Shown piece by piece: positions 16,498 through 26,410 of a DNA stretch of 41,782 bases. The stretch is from Anaerolineae bacterium (lineage in GTDB: Bacteria > Chloroflexota > Anaerolineae > Anaerolineales > Villigracilaceae). Below the pieces are notes generated by a model. It searched no databases. It was not told the origin of the DNA and worked only from the letters and a program-made list of their open reading frames with translations. Position numbers and translations under genes: made by a program. The stretch's first letter is position 1. Each line of letters opens with the position of its first letter. Where the stretch lies: the NCBI GenBank assembly GCA_022013685.1, contig JAKLPV010000120.1:1-41782 (forward strand), given 5' to 3'.

Positions 16498-17304
16498 TTA
16501 GCGCAAAGCCTGGCTGAAACGCTGCGCAAAGGATCGGGCCGCTTCGACCGGGTTCTGGCTCTCGTCAATCGCGCGCACACAGGCCGAGCCGACGATAACC
16601 CCATCAGCAATCGCGCCAACCGCTTTGGCCTGCTCGGGGGTACCGATGCCAAAACCGACGCAGACCGGCACGGAGGTATGTTCGCGCACCCGCGCCACCA
16701 ACCCGGCCAACCCTTCGGGCACGTCCGTGCGGGCCCCGGTCACGCCAGTCACGCTGACCAGGTAGATAAAGCCCCTGGCGTTGCGCGCGATCTGTTCCAT
16801 GCGCCCGGCGGGGGTGGTCGGGGCGAGCATGGTGATGAGAGGCAGGGGGGGCGCTTCGACTACGCCCTTCGACGCGCTCAGGGCTGCGCTCAGCGCTTGC
16901 TCAAACTCGGCAGATTCTTCGGGCGGCAGATCGGGGACGATGAAACCGTCTGCCCCGGCCTCGCGCGCATCATGGATGAATTTCTCCAGTCCGTAGGCCA
17001 GGATCGGGTTGTAGTAACCCATCAGGATCAGCGGAATGGTCACGCCGCGCCGGCGCAATTCGGCAACAGTCGCGATGACCTGTTTGGTGGTGACGCCCTT
17101 GTCGAGCGCGGTCTGGGTCGCCTTTTGGATAACCGGCCCATCGGCCAGCGGATCGGAAAAGGACAGGCCGACTTCGATCAAGTCCGCGCCGTTCCTGGCC
17201 AGGGCTTCGAGCACATCGATGGAAGTCGCCAGATCCGGGTAGCCGACCGGGAAATAGGGCATAAAAATCGGTTTGTTCTTGAAGGCTTCTTCTATGCGGT
17301 TCAT
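16498..17304 (-). CDS. trpA: Tryptophan synthase alpha chain
   Basis: This subunit splits indole-3-glycerol phosphate to indole and glyceraldehyde 3-phosphate; it normally pairs with TrpB. Catalytic residues E44 (LIEVGLSFSDP) and D55 (PLADGP) have the family spacing, and LMGYYNPI, PDLPPEE, VSVTGVTGAR and GFGIGTPEQA are present. The start at 17304 (MNRIEEAF) is chosen because AAAGGA lies six bases upstream. About ten extra residues (ALSASKGVVE, near 138-147) come from a small repeat also found in the 21.3-22.1 kb array. No other trp gene is in the window, so the gene is separated from its pathway partners or the operon is scattered. Confidence 0.95.
   Translation of the reverse strand: MNRIEEAFKNKPIFMPYFPVGYPDLATSIDVLEALARNGADLIEVGLSFSDPLADGPVIQKATQTALDKGVTTKQVIATVAELRRRGVTIPLILMGYYNPILAYGLEKFIHDAREAGADGFIVPDLPPEESAEFEQALSAALSASKGVVEAPPLPLITMLAPTTPAGRMEQIARNARGFIYLVSVTGVTGARTDVPEGLAGLVARVREHTSVPVCVGFGIGTPEQAKAVGAIADGVIVGSACVRAIDESQNPVEAARSFAQRFSQALR
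16865..16892. repeat. Micro-element inserted in trpA
   Basis: CCCTTCGACGCGCTCAGGG, followed by CTGCGCTCA, resembles CCCTTCGGCAGGCTCAGGG at 21660-21678. It keeps the trpA frame and falls in a loop where the family has no conserved residues. Confidence 0.6.
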
Positions 17305-17384
17305 GGGCAATCCTTTGGGCGCAATGGACATAGAGGATATCCATCTCGCAAAATATGATATTTTCAATTTTTGTTTCTACTATC

Positions 17385-17413
17385 ATCGAGACCGGCTCAT
17401 CACCGGTCTCGAT
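17385..17413. terminator. Hairpin between trpA and the 17702 gene
   Basis: A perfect 11-bp stem, ATCGAGACCGG with CCGGTCTCGAT, with a seven-base loop. It is followed by TTTTA on the plus strand and has only a weak T run on the minus strand. It lies downstream of the minus-strand gene 17451-17702 and probably terminates it. Confidence 0.55.
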
Positions 17414-17450
17414 TTTATATCATAACAATACGGCTGCTGCGCCGGGAAAG

Positions 17451-17702
17451 TTAATCGCTTTGCCCTTCAACCTGATAATGGGCAGCTTCTTCCTGAACCT
17501 GCTTTAATTTCATGACAAGTTTCAAGGCTTCGTTGACTGCTTTCGCGTTCGGAAACGCCTTTGCGACATCCGGCTCCAAAAGCACCAGATTCGTGCCCGC
17601 GCGGTACTGTTCAGCATGTTTGCCACGCACTCCACCTTTTAGCAACGCTTTCATAGCATACTCCGGGCGGAGTTCGTCATTCGTTTCAGGTTTCTTCTTC
17701 AT
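17451..17702 (-). CDS. Small antitoxin-like protein, partner not seen
   Basis: The 83-residue protein starts at 17702 (MKKKPETNDELRPEY). The core GGVRGKHAEQYRAGTNLVLL, then EPDVAKAFPNAKAVNEAL, is a widespread small-protein pattern in cyanobacteria and Chloroflexota that is often found in toxin-antitoxin-like contexts; this is recollection, not a search. No toxin gene is adjacent: trpA lies downstream and a repeat-rich gap upstream. It is therefore probably an orphan, or its partner lies elsewhere. Confidence 0.7.
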   Translation of the reverse strand: MKKKPETNDELRPEYAMKALLKGGVRGKHAEQYRAGTNLVLLEPDVAKAFPNAKAVNEALKLVMKLKQVQEEAAHYQVEGQSD

Positions 17703-17887
17703 AATTGTTTTGGGATTTGGGTGGGTCCCATTCGAATTCCAAGTCAGCAATCCTTGCAGTAAATATACATCAGTTTATCCGGTTGGGCAACATGTAGCAA
17801 AAAAATGCAGCAATTCCAAATCTAAAATTCGTTTTTAGGAAATAAACTAATTTCCCTGATAACATGCGTTTTTGACTTGCATTTTTA

Positions 17888-18043
17888 GCCCCCATCCCCC
17901 GCCTTCCCCGGAAAAGCACCGGGGCGACACAGCCCCAAATCCAAGAACAGGATTTAGGGGAAGGAGCTAAAACCTGCCGAGAAATGGTTTTCCCCTCCCC
18001 TAAATTCCCCGGTTTTGGGAATTTGGGGGAGGCGGGAGGGGGC
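17888..18043. mobile_element. Intergenic palindromic element with several hairpins
   Basis: C-rich left end (GCCCCCATCCCCCGCC) and G-rich right end (GGCGGGAGGGGGC) form imperfect terminal inverted repeats. Inside are three stem-loops: CCCCGG/CCGGGG near 17905-17924, CCCCAAATCC/GGATTTAGGGG near 17933-17960, and CCTAAATTCCC/GGGAATTTGGG near 17998-18029. The right half matches the element inside elp3. The gap 17703-18215 holds nothing else except a candidate promoter at its right end. Confidence 0.65.
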
Positions 18044-18167
18044 AGAGACCGGGCAAAAAGTCACTCTGCCTACAAAAACTGCGATTGACAGTCAAAAACC
18101 GACTCGAATACTAACTTTTGGATGTTCTAGTTTCAAACTTGGAATTGCCGTAAAAAATGCCGGTCCC

Positions 18168-18198
18168 TTGACTCTTCCACTGGGGAAGGGTTTATAAC
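18168..18198 (+). promoter_or_regulatory. Candidate promoter of the transglutaminase-like gene
   Basis: TTGACT, a long spacer of 18-19 bases holding a small CTTCC/GGAAG hairpin, then TTATAAC. It ends about 18 bases before the ATG, with the AGGAGG site between. An alternative TTGACA lies at about 18085. Confidence 0.4.
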
Positions 18199-18215
18199 TG
18201 CGAGCAGGAGGCACC

Positions 18216-19100
18216 ATGACCAATCTTTCATTCTTTAGCAGCCAGGGCCGCATCAGCCAGCCCGGACAATACGCCCATCTGTTCGAAAACCTGCCAACGG
18301 ACATTGCCGGGTTGTGCAAAATCGTGCAGGGCACGACGATCCACGTTTTTTGGGCCGAGCGCTACGGGTTGAAGCTTTCTCCCGAACGCCAGGCCGAAGT
18401 CCAACTGCGGACGATGGAAAAGCGCCTGGCGCGGACTCTGGAACTCGATCCGCGCCCGCTGAGCGAGGCCCGCCCCCTCGAGCGGAAGCTGGTCGGCAAC
18501 TGCCGCGATCACACCCTCTTGCTGGTCGCCATGCTGCGCCAGCAGGGAGTCCCGGCCCGCGCCCGCTGCGGTTTCGGCGCATACTTCCTGCCCAATCATT
18601 ACGAAGATCACTGGGTGGCCGAATACTGGAACGCAGCCGAAGAACGCTGGGTGCTGGTCGATGCCCAACTCGACGAGTTCCAGTGCCGGGAGATGCAGGT
18701 CGCTTTCGATCCGCTGGCTGTGCCGCGCGACCAGTTCATCGTCGGCGGCGCAGCCTGGAAGATGTGCCGCAGCGGAGCCGCCGACCCCGATTCGTTCGGC
18801 ATCTTCGATATGCGCGGATTGGGCTTCATCCGCGGCGATTTCATCCGCGATGTGGCCGCGCTGAACAAGGTTGAACTGCTGCCCTGGGACTGCTGGGGAC
18901 TTATCCTTAAATATCAGATGGATAACAACCAACTAGACCCGTCCGATCTGGCGCTGCTCGACCGGCTGGCCGAGCTGACCAGCGGAGACGTGCCCGACTT
19001 CGAGCAAGTGCGGCAATGCTACGAATCCGACCCGCGCCTGCGGGTGGATGAAACCATCCAGAGTTATGTGGATGGTGGAATGCAGACGATCAGCATATAA
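18216..19100 (+). CDS. Transglutaminase-like superfamily protein
   Basis: The 294-residue protein has the papain-like triad of bacterial transglutaminase-like proteins: C96 in LVGNCRDHTLLL, H132 in YEDHWVAEYW and D149 in WVLVDAQLD. The family includes peptidases, amidases and cross-linking enzymes. No signal peptide or membrane segment is visible, so it probably acts in the cytoplasm. The start follows AGGAGG by four bases. The substrate is unknown. Confidence 0.85.
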   Translation: MTNLSFFSSQGRISQPGQYAHLFENLPTDIAGLCKIVQGTTIHVFWAERYGLKLSPERQAEVQLRTMEKRLARTLELDPRPLSEARPLERKLVGNCRDHTLLLVAMLRQQGVPARARCGFGAYFLPNHYEDHWVAEYWNAAEERWVLVDAQLDEFQCREMQVAFDPLAVPRDQFIVGGAAWKMCRSGAADPDSFGIFDMRGLGFIRGDFIRDVAALNKVELLPWDCWGLILKYQMDNNQLDPSDLALLDRLAELTSGDVPDFEQVRQCYESDPRLRVDETIQSYVDGGMQTISI

Positions 19101-19105
19101 ACCGG

Positions 19106-19133
19106 AGGCCGGTGAAGAACCGGCCTTTTTTTA
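19106..19133 (+). terminator. Intrinsic terminator
   Basis: AGGCCGGT and ACCGGCCT stem with a five-base loop, followed by seven Ts, directly after the 19100 stop codon. Confidence 0.9.
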
Positions 19134-19154
19134 TTTCCCCGGCCCGGATTGGTC

Positions 19155-19160
19155 TATAAT
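19155..19160 (+). promoter_or_regulatory. -10 box for the CPBP gene
   Basis: TATAAT, 42 bases before the ATG at 19203. No clear -35 was seen. Confidence 0.4.
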
Positions 19161-19202
19161 AAACGTTACGTGAATATTGACACAATCCCGAAGGATGATC
19201 TC

Positions 19203-20108
19203 ATGAACCACACACAACCCCAAAACAAGCTCCTGATTATCACGGCCTGGGTCGCCATCCTGGCTTCATCCCTGCCCAATATCATCCTGCAAGAGTTGTT
19301 TCATTACAAAGCTCCAGAAGAACTGCAAGTTGGCATCCCCGGCCTGATTGCGCTGGCCGGTTTTGGGCTGACTTTTCTCTGGCAGGCCGTCCGCCCCTTG
19401 CGCTCGTTTTTTGGCCTGCTGATCGTGCTGGTCGGGGCACAGTGGCTGGTCTATACCCAGGTCGACCAACTGCCCTTTTACCGGAACTGGCTGAATAACC
19501 CCTCTTTCAACGTTTACATGCTGGCGGAACAATCCCTGCGATTAATGGTCACGCTGGCCGTTATCGCCGTGCTGTTCGCGGTCAAAAAGAAAGCCAGCGC
19601 CTTTTTCCTGGTCAAAGGAGATACGGCTGCGCCGGTCGAACCCGTCAACTGGCTGGGATCCAAGCCCGGCGAGCGCTGGAACACCTTCGGGCGCAGATTC
19701 GCCTTCTTCATCAGCCTGGGGACTCTGGCCTTCCTGGTCATCGCCGGACGCCCGCCGCTCGATATTGTCATCCGCGCGATTCCGTTTCTCCCGGCCATCC
19801 TGCTGGCCGCCGCCTTGAACGCTTTCAGCGAAGAGATGACCTACAAGGCTTCCTTTCTCTCGGTGCTCGAAGGCCCGGCTGGCCGCAGCCAATCCCTGCT
19901 CTTGATGGCGGCTTTTTTTGGCATCGGACACTATTACGGCGTGCCCTACGGCGTGATCGGCGTGCTGATGGCAAGTTTCCTGGGCTGGCTGTTGGGCAAA
20001 TCGATGCTCGAAACGCGCGGCCTATTCTGGGCCTGGTTCATCCATTTCTGGCAGGATGTGCTGATCTTCTCGTTCCTGGCGATCGGCTCGATCAGGCCGG
20101 GAGGCTAG
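19203..20108 (+). CDS. CPBP family intramembrane metalloprotease
   Basis: The 301-residue protein has about eight hydrophobic segments. It carries the three CPBP (CAAX protease / Abi) motifs: motif 1 SEEMTYKASFL, motif 2 FGIGHYYGVPYG with the metal histidine, and motif 3 HFWQDVL. Motif 1 has EExxxK where most members have EExxxR. Known members cleave peptides within the membrane, and some are bacteriocin-immunity proteins. The start at 19203 follows AAGGA by seven bases. It stands alone; the next genes are on the other strand. Confidence 0.87.
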   Translation: MNHTQPQNKLLIITAWVAILASSLPNIILQELFHYKAPEELQVGIPGLIALAGFGLTFLWQAVRPLRSFFGLLIVLVGAQWLVYTQVDQLPFYRNWLNNPSFNVYMLAEQSLRLMVTLAVIAVLFAVKKKASAFFLVKGDTAAPVEPVNWLGSKPGERWNTFGRRFAFFISLGTLAFLVIAGRPPLDIVIRAIPFLPAILLAAALNAFSEEMTYKASFLSVLEGPAGRSQSLLLMAAFFGIGHYYGVPYGVIGVLMASFLGWLLGKSMLETRGLFWAWFIHFWQDVLIFSFLAIGSIRPGG

Positions 20109-20268
20109 AAGAACTTAATTGCGAAACCATTGACATTTCCAAAAATTGGTTAACTTGTTCGTTCGGATGTCTCATAGGCTTCACAGTGACAATAATATCT
20201 GTTTATCAAACCGACGGTGGGCTGAATCAAGTTACATGAAGATCAATAGTTTACAAAACAAACAAGTT

Positions 20269-20448
20269 TTATCGCAAAGCTGCAATGATAGCTATGACAG
20301 CAACTATGGTTGAACCAAACATAGCTAATTGCATTATGCCTACAGCAAACCAGATAAGCAAAGAATTTCGCAAAGTAACAGGAACTTTGTAACTTTTTAG
20401 TAATTTATTCCACGAAATCATTAATGGGGAAATGAATGGCTTGAGCAT
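20269..20448 (-). CDS. 59-residue membrane protein of unknown function
   Basis: It starts at 20448 (MLKPFISPLM), five bases after AAAGGA. An ATG at 20487 would add 13 residues but has no ribosome site. The basic N-terminal half (KLLKSYKVPVTLRN) precedes two short hydrophobic stretches (LLIWFAVGIMQLAMFG and VAVIAIIAAL). It is AT-rich like its upstream neighbour, from which it is separated by 94 bases. It is not recognised. Confidence 0.55.
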   Translation of the reverse strand: MLKPFISPLMISWNKLLKSYKVPVTLRNSLLIWFAVGIMQLAMFGSTIVAVIAIIAALR

Positions 20449-20542
20449 GGTTTTCCTTTCAAAATCAATGTATTTATCTTCTGCCATTCAGTTTATTCTA
20501 TTGCTTCTGTTTGGTATATTGATCAAAGTTGGCAGGTTTTTA

Positions 20543-21250
20543 CTACACCTGCTGGTTCTGCTCTTTCTTAAACTGCCGAGCCTTTTCTATTGCACTTGAA
20601 ACAGCATTATGTAACCTACTTTTTCGCCAATTCCGCAAGACTTCAATCATTTTTTGACGAGAAACCGGATAACCTTTCTCAAAAACTGGTTCTTTATTGG
20701 ACAAATTCTCTAAACCATACTTTAGAATATCTTGCTGATCAAGTCCTACTGCTTTTAATAAATTTTCAGCATAAACCAGGGTCAATTTCATTGTTATGAG
20801 TTCATCCGTATTGATAGATTTTTTTTGTTGGATTTCCCAATATTTTTTCAAACACCCACCTACTAATCGATTAAAATGTTCGGCCAAGTCGGAATATTTA
20901 GCTCCGTGTTCTTGTTGATAAGAAAATCTTTCCAATAGCTCATCTCTATTACTTGGCCTATCAATTTTTTTGAGAAGGTCGTATCCTATTTCATCGGATT
21001 GTTTTTCAAGCAATTGGTCCCGCCATGTCAAAATATTTGGAATAGCATTTCGAATATCTTGATGTGTAGTTTTATCGCTAATCTCAATAAGCAATCTGAC
21101 CAGGCCATCTAATTCAACAAAACGAACTGTGATACCAGAGTATTGTTCCAGACTCTGCACTTCATCCCTTGTATTGTTTTGTAAAATCCCTCTCTTGATC
21201 TTTATGGCCTTTTTTGTGAGTTCTTCAGATAATTGAGTTTCGAGTTTCAT
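20543..21250 (-). CDS. Unknown helical protein, AT-rich
   Basis: The 235-residue protein has no recognised domain. It is mostly helical and charged, with ELTKKAIKIKRGILQNNTRD, LLEKQSDEIGYDLLKKIDRP and a basic end (RNWRKSRLHNAVSSAIEKAR). The start at 21250 (MKLETQLSEEL) has GGGAGAG about nine bases upstream; an ATG at 21268 is possible. Base composition is clearly more AT-rich than the genes on both sides, which suggests recent acquisition. It may form a unit with the small membrane protein downstream. Confidence 0.65.
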   Translation of the reverse strand: MKLETQLSEELTKKAIKIKRGILQNNTRDEVQSLEQYSGITVRFVELDGLVRLLIEISDKTTHQDIRNAIPNILTWRDQLLEKQSDEIGYDLLKKIDRPSNRDELLERFSYQQEHGAKYSDLAEHFNRLVGGCLKKYWEIQQKKSINTDELITMKLTLVYAENLLKAVGLDQQDILKYGLENLSNKEPVFEKGYPVSRQKMIEVLRNWRKSRLHNAVSSAIEKARQFKKEQNQQV

Positions 21251-21330
21251 AAAAAATTTCTCTCCCATACCTATTTTACAATATCCGAAAACTAAAAACG
21301 AGGCAGGTCCTGAAATTAACCGGTCTTGTT

Positions 21331-22094
21331 TATTAATCGCCGAACAGGGCGGCGGGGCCGGGAAAGCCCGTTTCGAGAGCAAACCCCACCGGATTCTCGC
21401 GCCACAGCTCAAAAATTCACCGTTTCATCGGTTTTCATCTCCCTTCGGCCCCGCCCCGGACGTTAACGTCGGGGCTATTCCTACGAAGCCGCCGCAGGCG
21501 GCTGGCCCGCTTCAGTGGGCATCCTAAAAATAGCCCGGCGGATTAATCGCCGGGCGGGGCATTTCGAGCGGAAAAAACTGCCGGTTAGTTCAGTCCCGCC
21601 GGGAAAATTCACCGTTTCATCGACTTTCATCGTCCCCGCGGCCCCGCCCCGGACGTTAACCCTTCGGCAGGCTCAGGGCAGGCGGTCGGGGCTATTCTTT
21701 CGAAGCCGCCGCAGGCGGCTGGCCCGCTTCAGCAGGCATCCTAAAAATAGCCCGGCGGTTAACCGCCGGGCGAGGCGGCAGGGCAGGAAAACCCACTTCG
21801 AGCGGGAAAACCTACGGGGTAGTTGAGTCCCACCGGCAAAATTCACCGTTTCATCGGTTTTCATCTCCCTTCGGCCCCGCCCCGGACATAAATGTCGGGG
21901 CTACTATTGCGAAGCCGCCGCGGGCGGCTGGCCCGCTTCAGCTGGCATCCTAAAAATAGCCCGGCGGTTAACCGCCGGGCGGGGTGACAGACCAGAAAAA
22001 CCCATCTCGAGCGGTAAAACCTGCGGGATAGTTCAGTCCCACCGGGAAAATTCACCGTTTAATCGGCTTTCATCTCCCTTCGGCCCCGCTTGAG
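21331..22094. repeat. Array of four structured non-coding repeats (about 190-235 bp each)
   Basis: The anchor AATTCACCGTTT recurs at 21414, 21606, 21840 and 22049. Each full unit holds three palindromes: GCCCGGCGGTTAACCGCCGG-type, CCCCGGACGTTAACGTCGGG-type, and AGCCGCCgcaGGCGGCT. Arms differ between copies in paired fashion (GACGTTAACGTC in one, GACATAAATGTC in another), so the fold is kept. The first unit is degraded on the left and the last is cut short on the right. Frames open by chance across the array lack ribosome sites and are not genes. A single relative lies at 35118-35180. Confidence 0.88.
21660..21683. repeat. Micro-element nested in the second array unit
   Basis: CCCTTCGGCAGGCTCAGGG, then CAGGC, interrupts the GACGTTAAC/GTC palindrome of this unit and explains why the 21606-21840 interval is about 25 bases longer than its neighbour. 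The same sequence type is inserted in trpA at 16865. Confidence 0.7.
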
Positions 22095-22178
22095 CGGCCG
22101 AATTGGCAATAAAAAGCAAAAAAGACCAGTTGCCCAATAGGCACTGGTCACGCGATCTGCCTTAAATGCGGAAAGCGA

Positions 22179-22340
22179 TTATTCCTCCGACGGTTGAACC
22201 GGGGCTGTTTCCTTCGTTTCCTGCGAATCTTGCGTCTGGGAATTCTTCTTGATCTGCTTGAGCTTTTCCTTCTGCTCTTTTTTGCGCTTCTTTTCCAGTT
22301 CTTTCTGACGCTTTTCGTATTGGTAATTTACTTTAGCCAA
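22179..22340 (-). CDS. 53-residue highly charged protein, TTG start
   Basis: The frame opens at TTG directly after the stop of the upstream antitoxin-like gene, with AAGGA seven bases before it inside that gene. It encodes (M)AKVNYQYEKRQKELEKK, a lysine-rich coiled stretch, then an acidic tail (APVQPSEE). Similar short proteins beginning AKVNYQFEKRQKEL are widespread in bacteria, so the call is firmer than the length suggests; the function is unknown. The abutting position indicates translational coupling with the toxin-antitoxin pair. Confidence 0.78.
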   Translation of the reverse strand: MAKVNYQYEKRQKELEKKRKKEQKEKLKQIKKNSQTQDSQETKETAPVQPSEE

Positions 22341-22574
22341 TTAGTTATCCTTTTCCATGTATTCGATCACATCCATTTTCGCCCCGGCCATCGCCATCTT
22401 CTCGGCTTCGCGCAGGACCACGGTGGTTACAGTTTCATCAGCATAAGCCTCGCCGCAGTTCGGGCAAACCTGTGCCGGGACATTCTTGATCACCAGGCTC
22501 AACTCGTCACGTTCCAGCAAAACGGAGGTCGTGGCAAATATTATCTCGGCCTGGTTGCAAACCACACACATCAT
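22341..22574 (-). CDS. YgiT/MqsA-type zinc-finger antitoxin
   Basis: The 77-residue protein has two CxxC pairs (MMCVVCNQ and VCPNCGEAYAD) that bind zinc, as in the N-terminal part of MqsA/YgiT antitoxins. The helix-turn-helix half of MqsA is missing, as is usual for the short YgiT-type partners of DUF4258 proteins. Its start overlaps the stop of the upstream DUF4258 gene by four bases. It probably neutralises that protein. Confidence 0.85.
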   Translation of the reverse strand: MMCVVCNQAEIIFATTSVLLERDELSLVIKNVPAQVCPNCGEAYADETVTTVVLREAEKMAMAGAKMDVIEYMEKDN

Positions 22575-22855
22575 ATTTTTCTACTCTTAAAGTTCGCCTT
22601 CCATTGAGATGGGTCAGGTTCATAAACGGTGATGACCACCAACGGATCGTCTTTTGTGTTCTCAGCCATGACCACATGCAGGGGCCGCGTTCCGCGCTTG
22701 CTCATCATCAAGCCGCTGGGGAAGGGCATGTCATCAGAATAATCTTCGATCATTTCACCCGACTGCAAAACCTGGCGCACATTTTGCCCGGAGACTTGCC
22801 GTTCGAACATACGTTGGATGGCGTGAACACGAAAAATAACCCGGCGAGTACTCAT
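22571..22855 (-). CDS. DUF4258 protein, probable toxin
   Basis: The 94-residue protein starts at 22855 (MSTRRVIFRVHAIQRMFERQ). The HAIQRMFERQV motif, the GEMIEDYSDDMPFPSGL stretch and the ending VVITVYEPDPSQW match the DUF4258 pattern, which is RelE-like and usually paired with a YgiT-type zinc finger. It probably acts as an mRNA-cleaving or ribosome-dependent toxin, by analogy only. A TATAAT box ends six bases before the ATG and no ribosome site is visible. Confidence 0.85.
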   Translation of the reverse strand: MSTRRVIFRVHAIQRMFERQVSGQNVRQVLQSGEMIEDYSDDMPFPSGLMMSKRGTRPLHVVMAENTKDDPLVVITVYEPDPSQWKANFKSRKI

Positions 22856-22861
22856 GAATAG

Positions 22862-22867
22862 ATTATA
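22862..22867 (-). promoter_or_regulatory. -10 box of the toxin-antitoxin operon, leaderless type
   Basis: GCTATAAT, then CTATTC, then ATG at 22855. Confidence 0.55.
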
Positions 22868-22909
22868 GCACTTGTCTGGCAGCAAAACCTTGCGCCAGAC
22901 CAGGCAAAT

Positions 22910-22956
22910 ACTCATCCCCCAATTCGGCGGCGATTCGCCGAACCTGGGGGATGAGT
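22910..22956. repeat. Hairpin between acnA and the toxin operon
   Basis: ACTCATCCCCCA-ATTCGGCG pairs with CGCCGAACCTGGGGGATGAGT, about 19 pairs with one small internal loop. The CCCCCAATTC word is shared with the elp3 and 17.9 kb elements, so it may be a degraded member. It lies after the acnA stop codon and could help end that transcript, though there is no T run. Confidence 0.55.
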
Positions 22957-22998
22957 GCTTGTCCGGGTGGGGGATTATCCCCAAAGCGATGGGCTAAA

Positions 22999-25767
<2,769 letters not shown>

Positions 25768-25893
25768 AAAATACTCCTTTGGCGTAAGGTATTCCGCTCA
25801 AGCGCTATGCCCGTACCGGTCACAATGCGCAGCACGGACATGATATAAAAAACACCTTTGTCGGTTTTGTGGCTGACAAAAAGCATCAGTTTC

Positions 25894-25919
25894 ACAAAAA
25901 ACCCAAAGGTGCGCCTTTG
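25894..25919 (-). terminator. Intrinsic terminator between DUF5362 gene and acnA
   Basis: On the minus strand CAAAGG-CGCA-CCTTTG is followed by GGTTTTTTG. It also covers the start of the 219-base gap, in which an imperfect TTTGTC...GACAAA inverted repeat (25857-25880) is a weak operator candidate for acnA. Confidence 0.7.
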
Positions 25920-25986
25920 TTGTTCTTTGTTTTCAATGAAATATGGAAGCAGACATATTTTACCGCATTTCAGGAAAATTACTCCC

Positions 25987-26376
25987 CTAAAAATTAGACG
26001 GGTCGAGCAGGAAAGGAATCAGTCCAAGCATCGGCAGGACAAGCAGGAGACAAACCATCAAAAGCGAGAACAGGATGCCCAGCAAAGCCAGGACGCCATT
26101 GATGATGAAATAGGTTTTGAGATTGCTCATCGCCGAAGCCAGGGCGTGGTAATCACCGGTCAGGCGGGCGCTCTCGACTGAAGAAGCCGATTGGTAAAGC
26201 AGGATACCCATCCACAACGGCAGCCAGCCCCACAAGATGCCAACCAGGCTGAGCATTTGCGAAGCCCCGCCGATAATGGAAAGGATTCCTAAAAACTTCA
26301 TCCACCCGGCGCTTTCAGCCAGGGGACTGCTGACAGAACGGATGACCTGGGCTTCGGGAGTTTGGGAAAAATTCAT
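25987..26376 (-). CDS. DUF5362-like membrane protein
   Basis: The 129-residue protein has four hydrophobic stretches: MKFLGILSIIGGASQML, LWGWLPLWMGILLYQS, FIINGVLALLGILFSLL and LLLVLPMLGLIPFLL. The SAxSVESARLTGD linker between helices 2 and 3 and the overall layout fit DUF5362. The function is unknown. It lies 34 bases after the adenosine deaminase stop on the same strand, so it is probably the last gene of a secA-add unit. Confidence 0.75.
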   Translation of the reverse strand: MNFSQTPEAQVIRSVSSPLAESAGWMKFLGILSIIGGASQMLSLVGILWGWLPLWMGILLYQSASSVESARLTGDYHALASAMSNLKTYFIINGVLALLGILFSLLMVCLLLVLPMLGLIPFLLDPSNF

Positions 26377-26410
26377 GCAGGGCTTCGCTTTCTTTGCTCT
26401 TGTTTGTTGC

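Noticed and set aside
15598..17358. 586-codon open frame on the plus strand over degV and trpA
   Set aside because: It is antisense to two clear family proteins, has no ribosome site and its product has no domain pattern; long antisense frames are common in GC-rich coding DNA.
21515..22055. Short frames inside the palindromic array
   Set aside because: They run through repeat units, have no ribosome sites, and differ between copies by frame-changing lengths.
21331..22094. Repeat array as a CRISPR
   Set aside because: Units are 190-235 bp with long shared interiors; there are no short repeats with unique spacers and no cas genes.
22194..22607. 137-codon plus-strand frame over the toxin-antitoxin operon
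   Set aside because: It is the reverse of the lysine-rich small gene and the zinc-finger antitoxin, which have coupled starts and family motifs.
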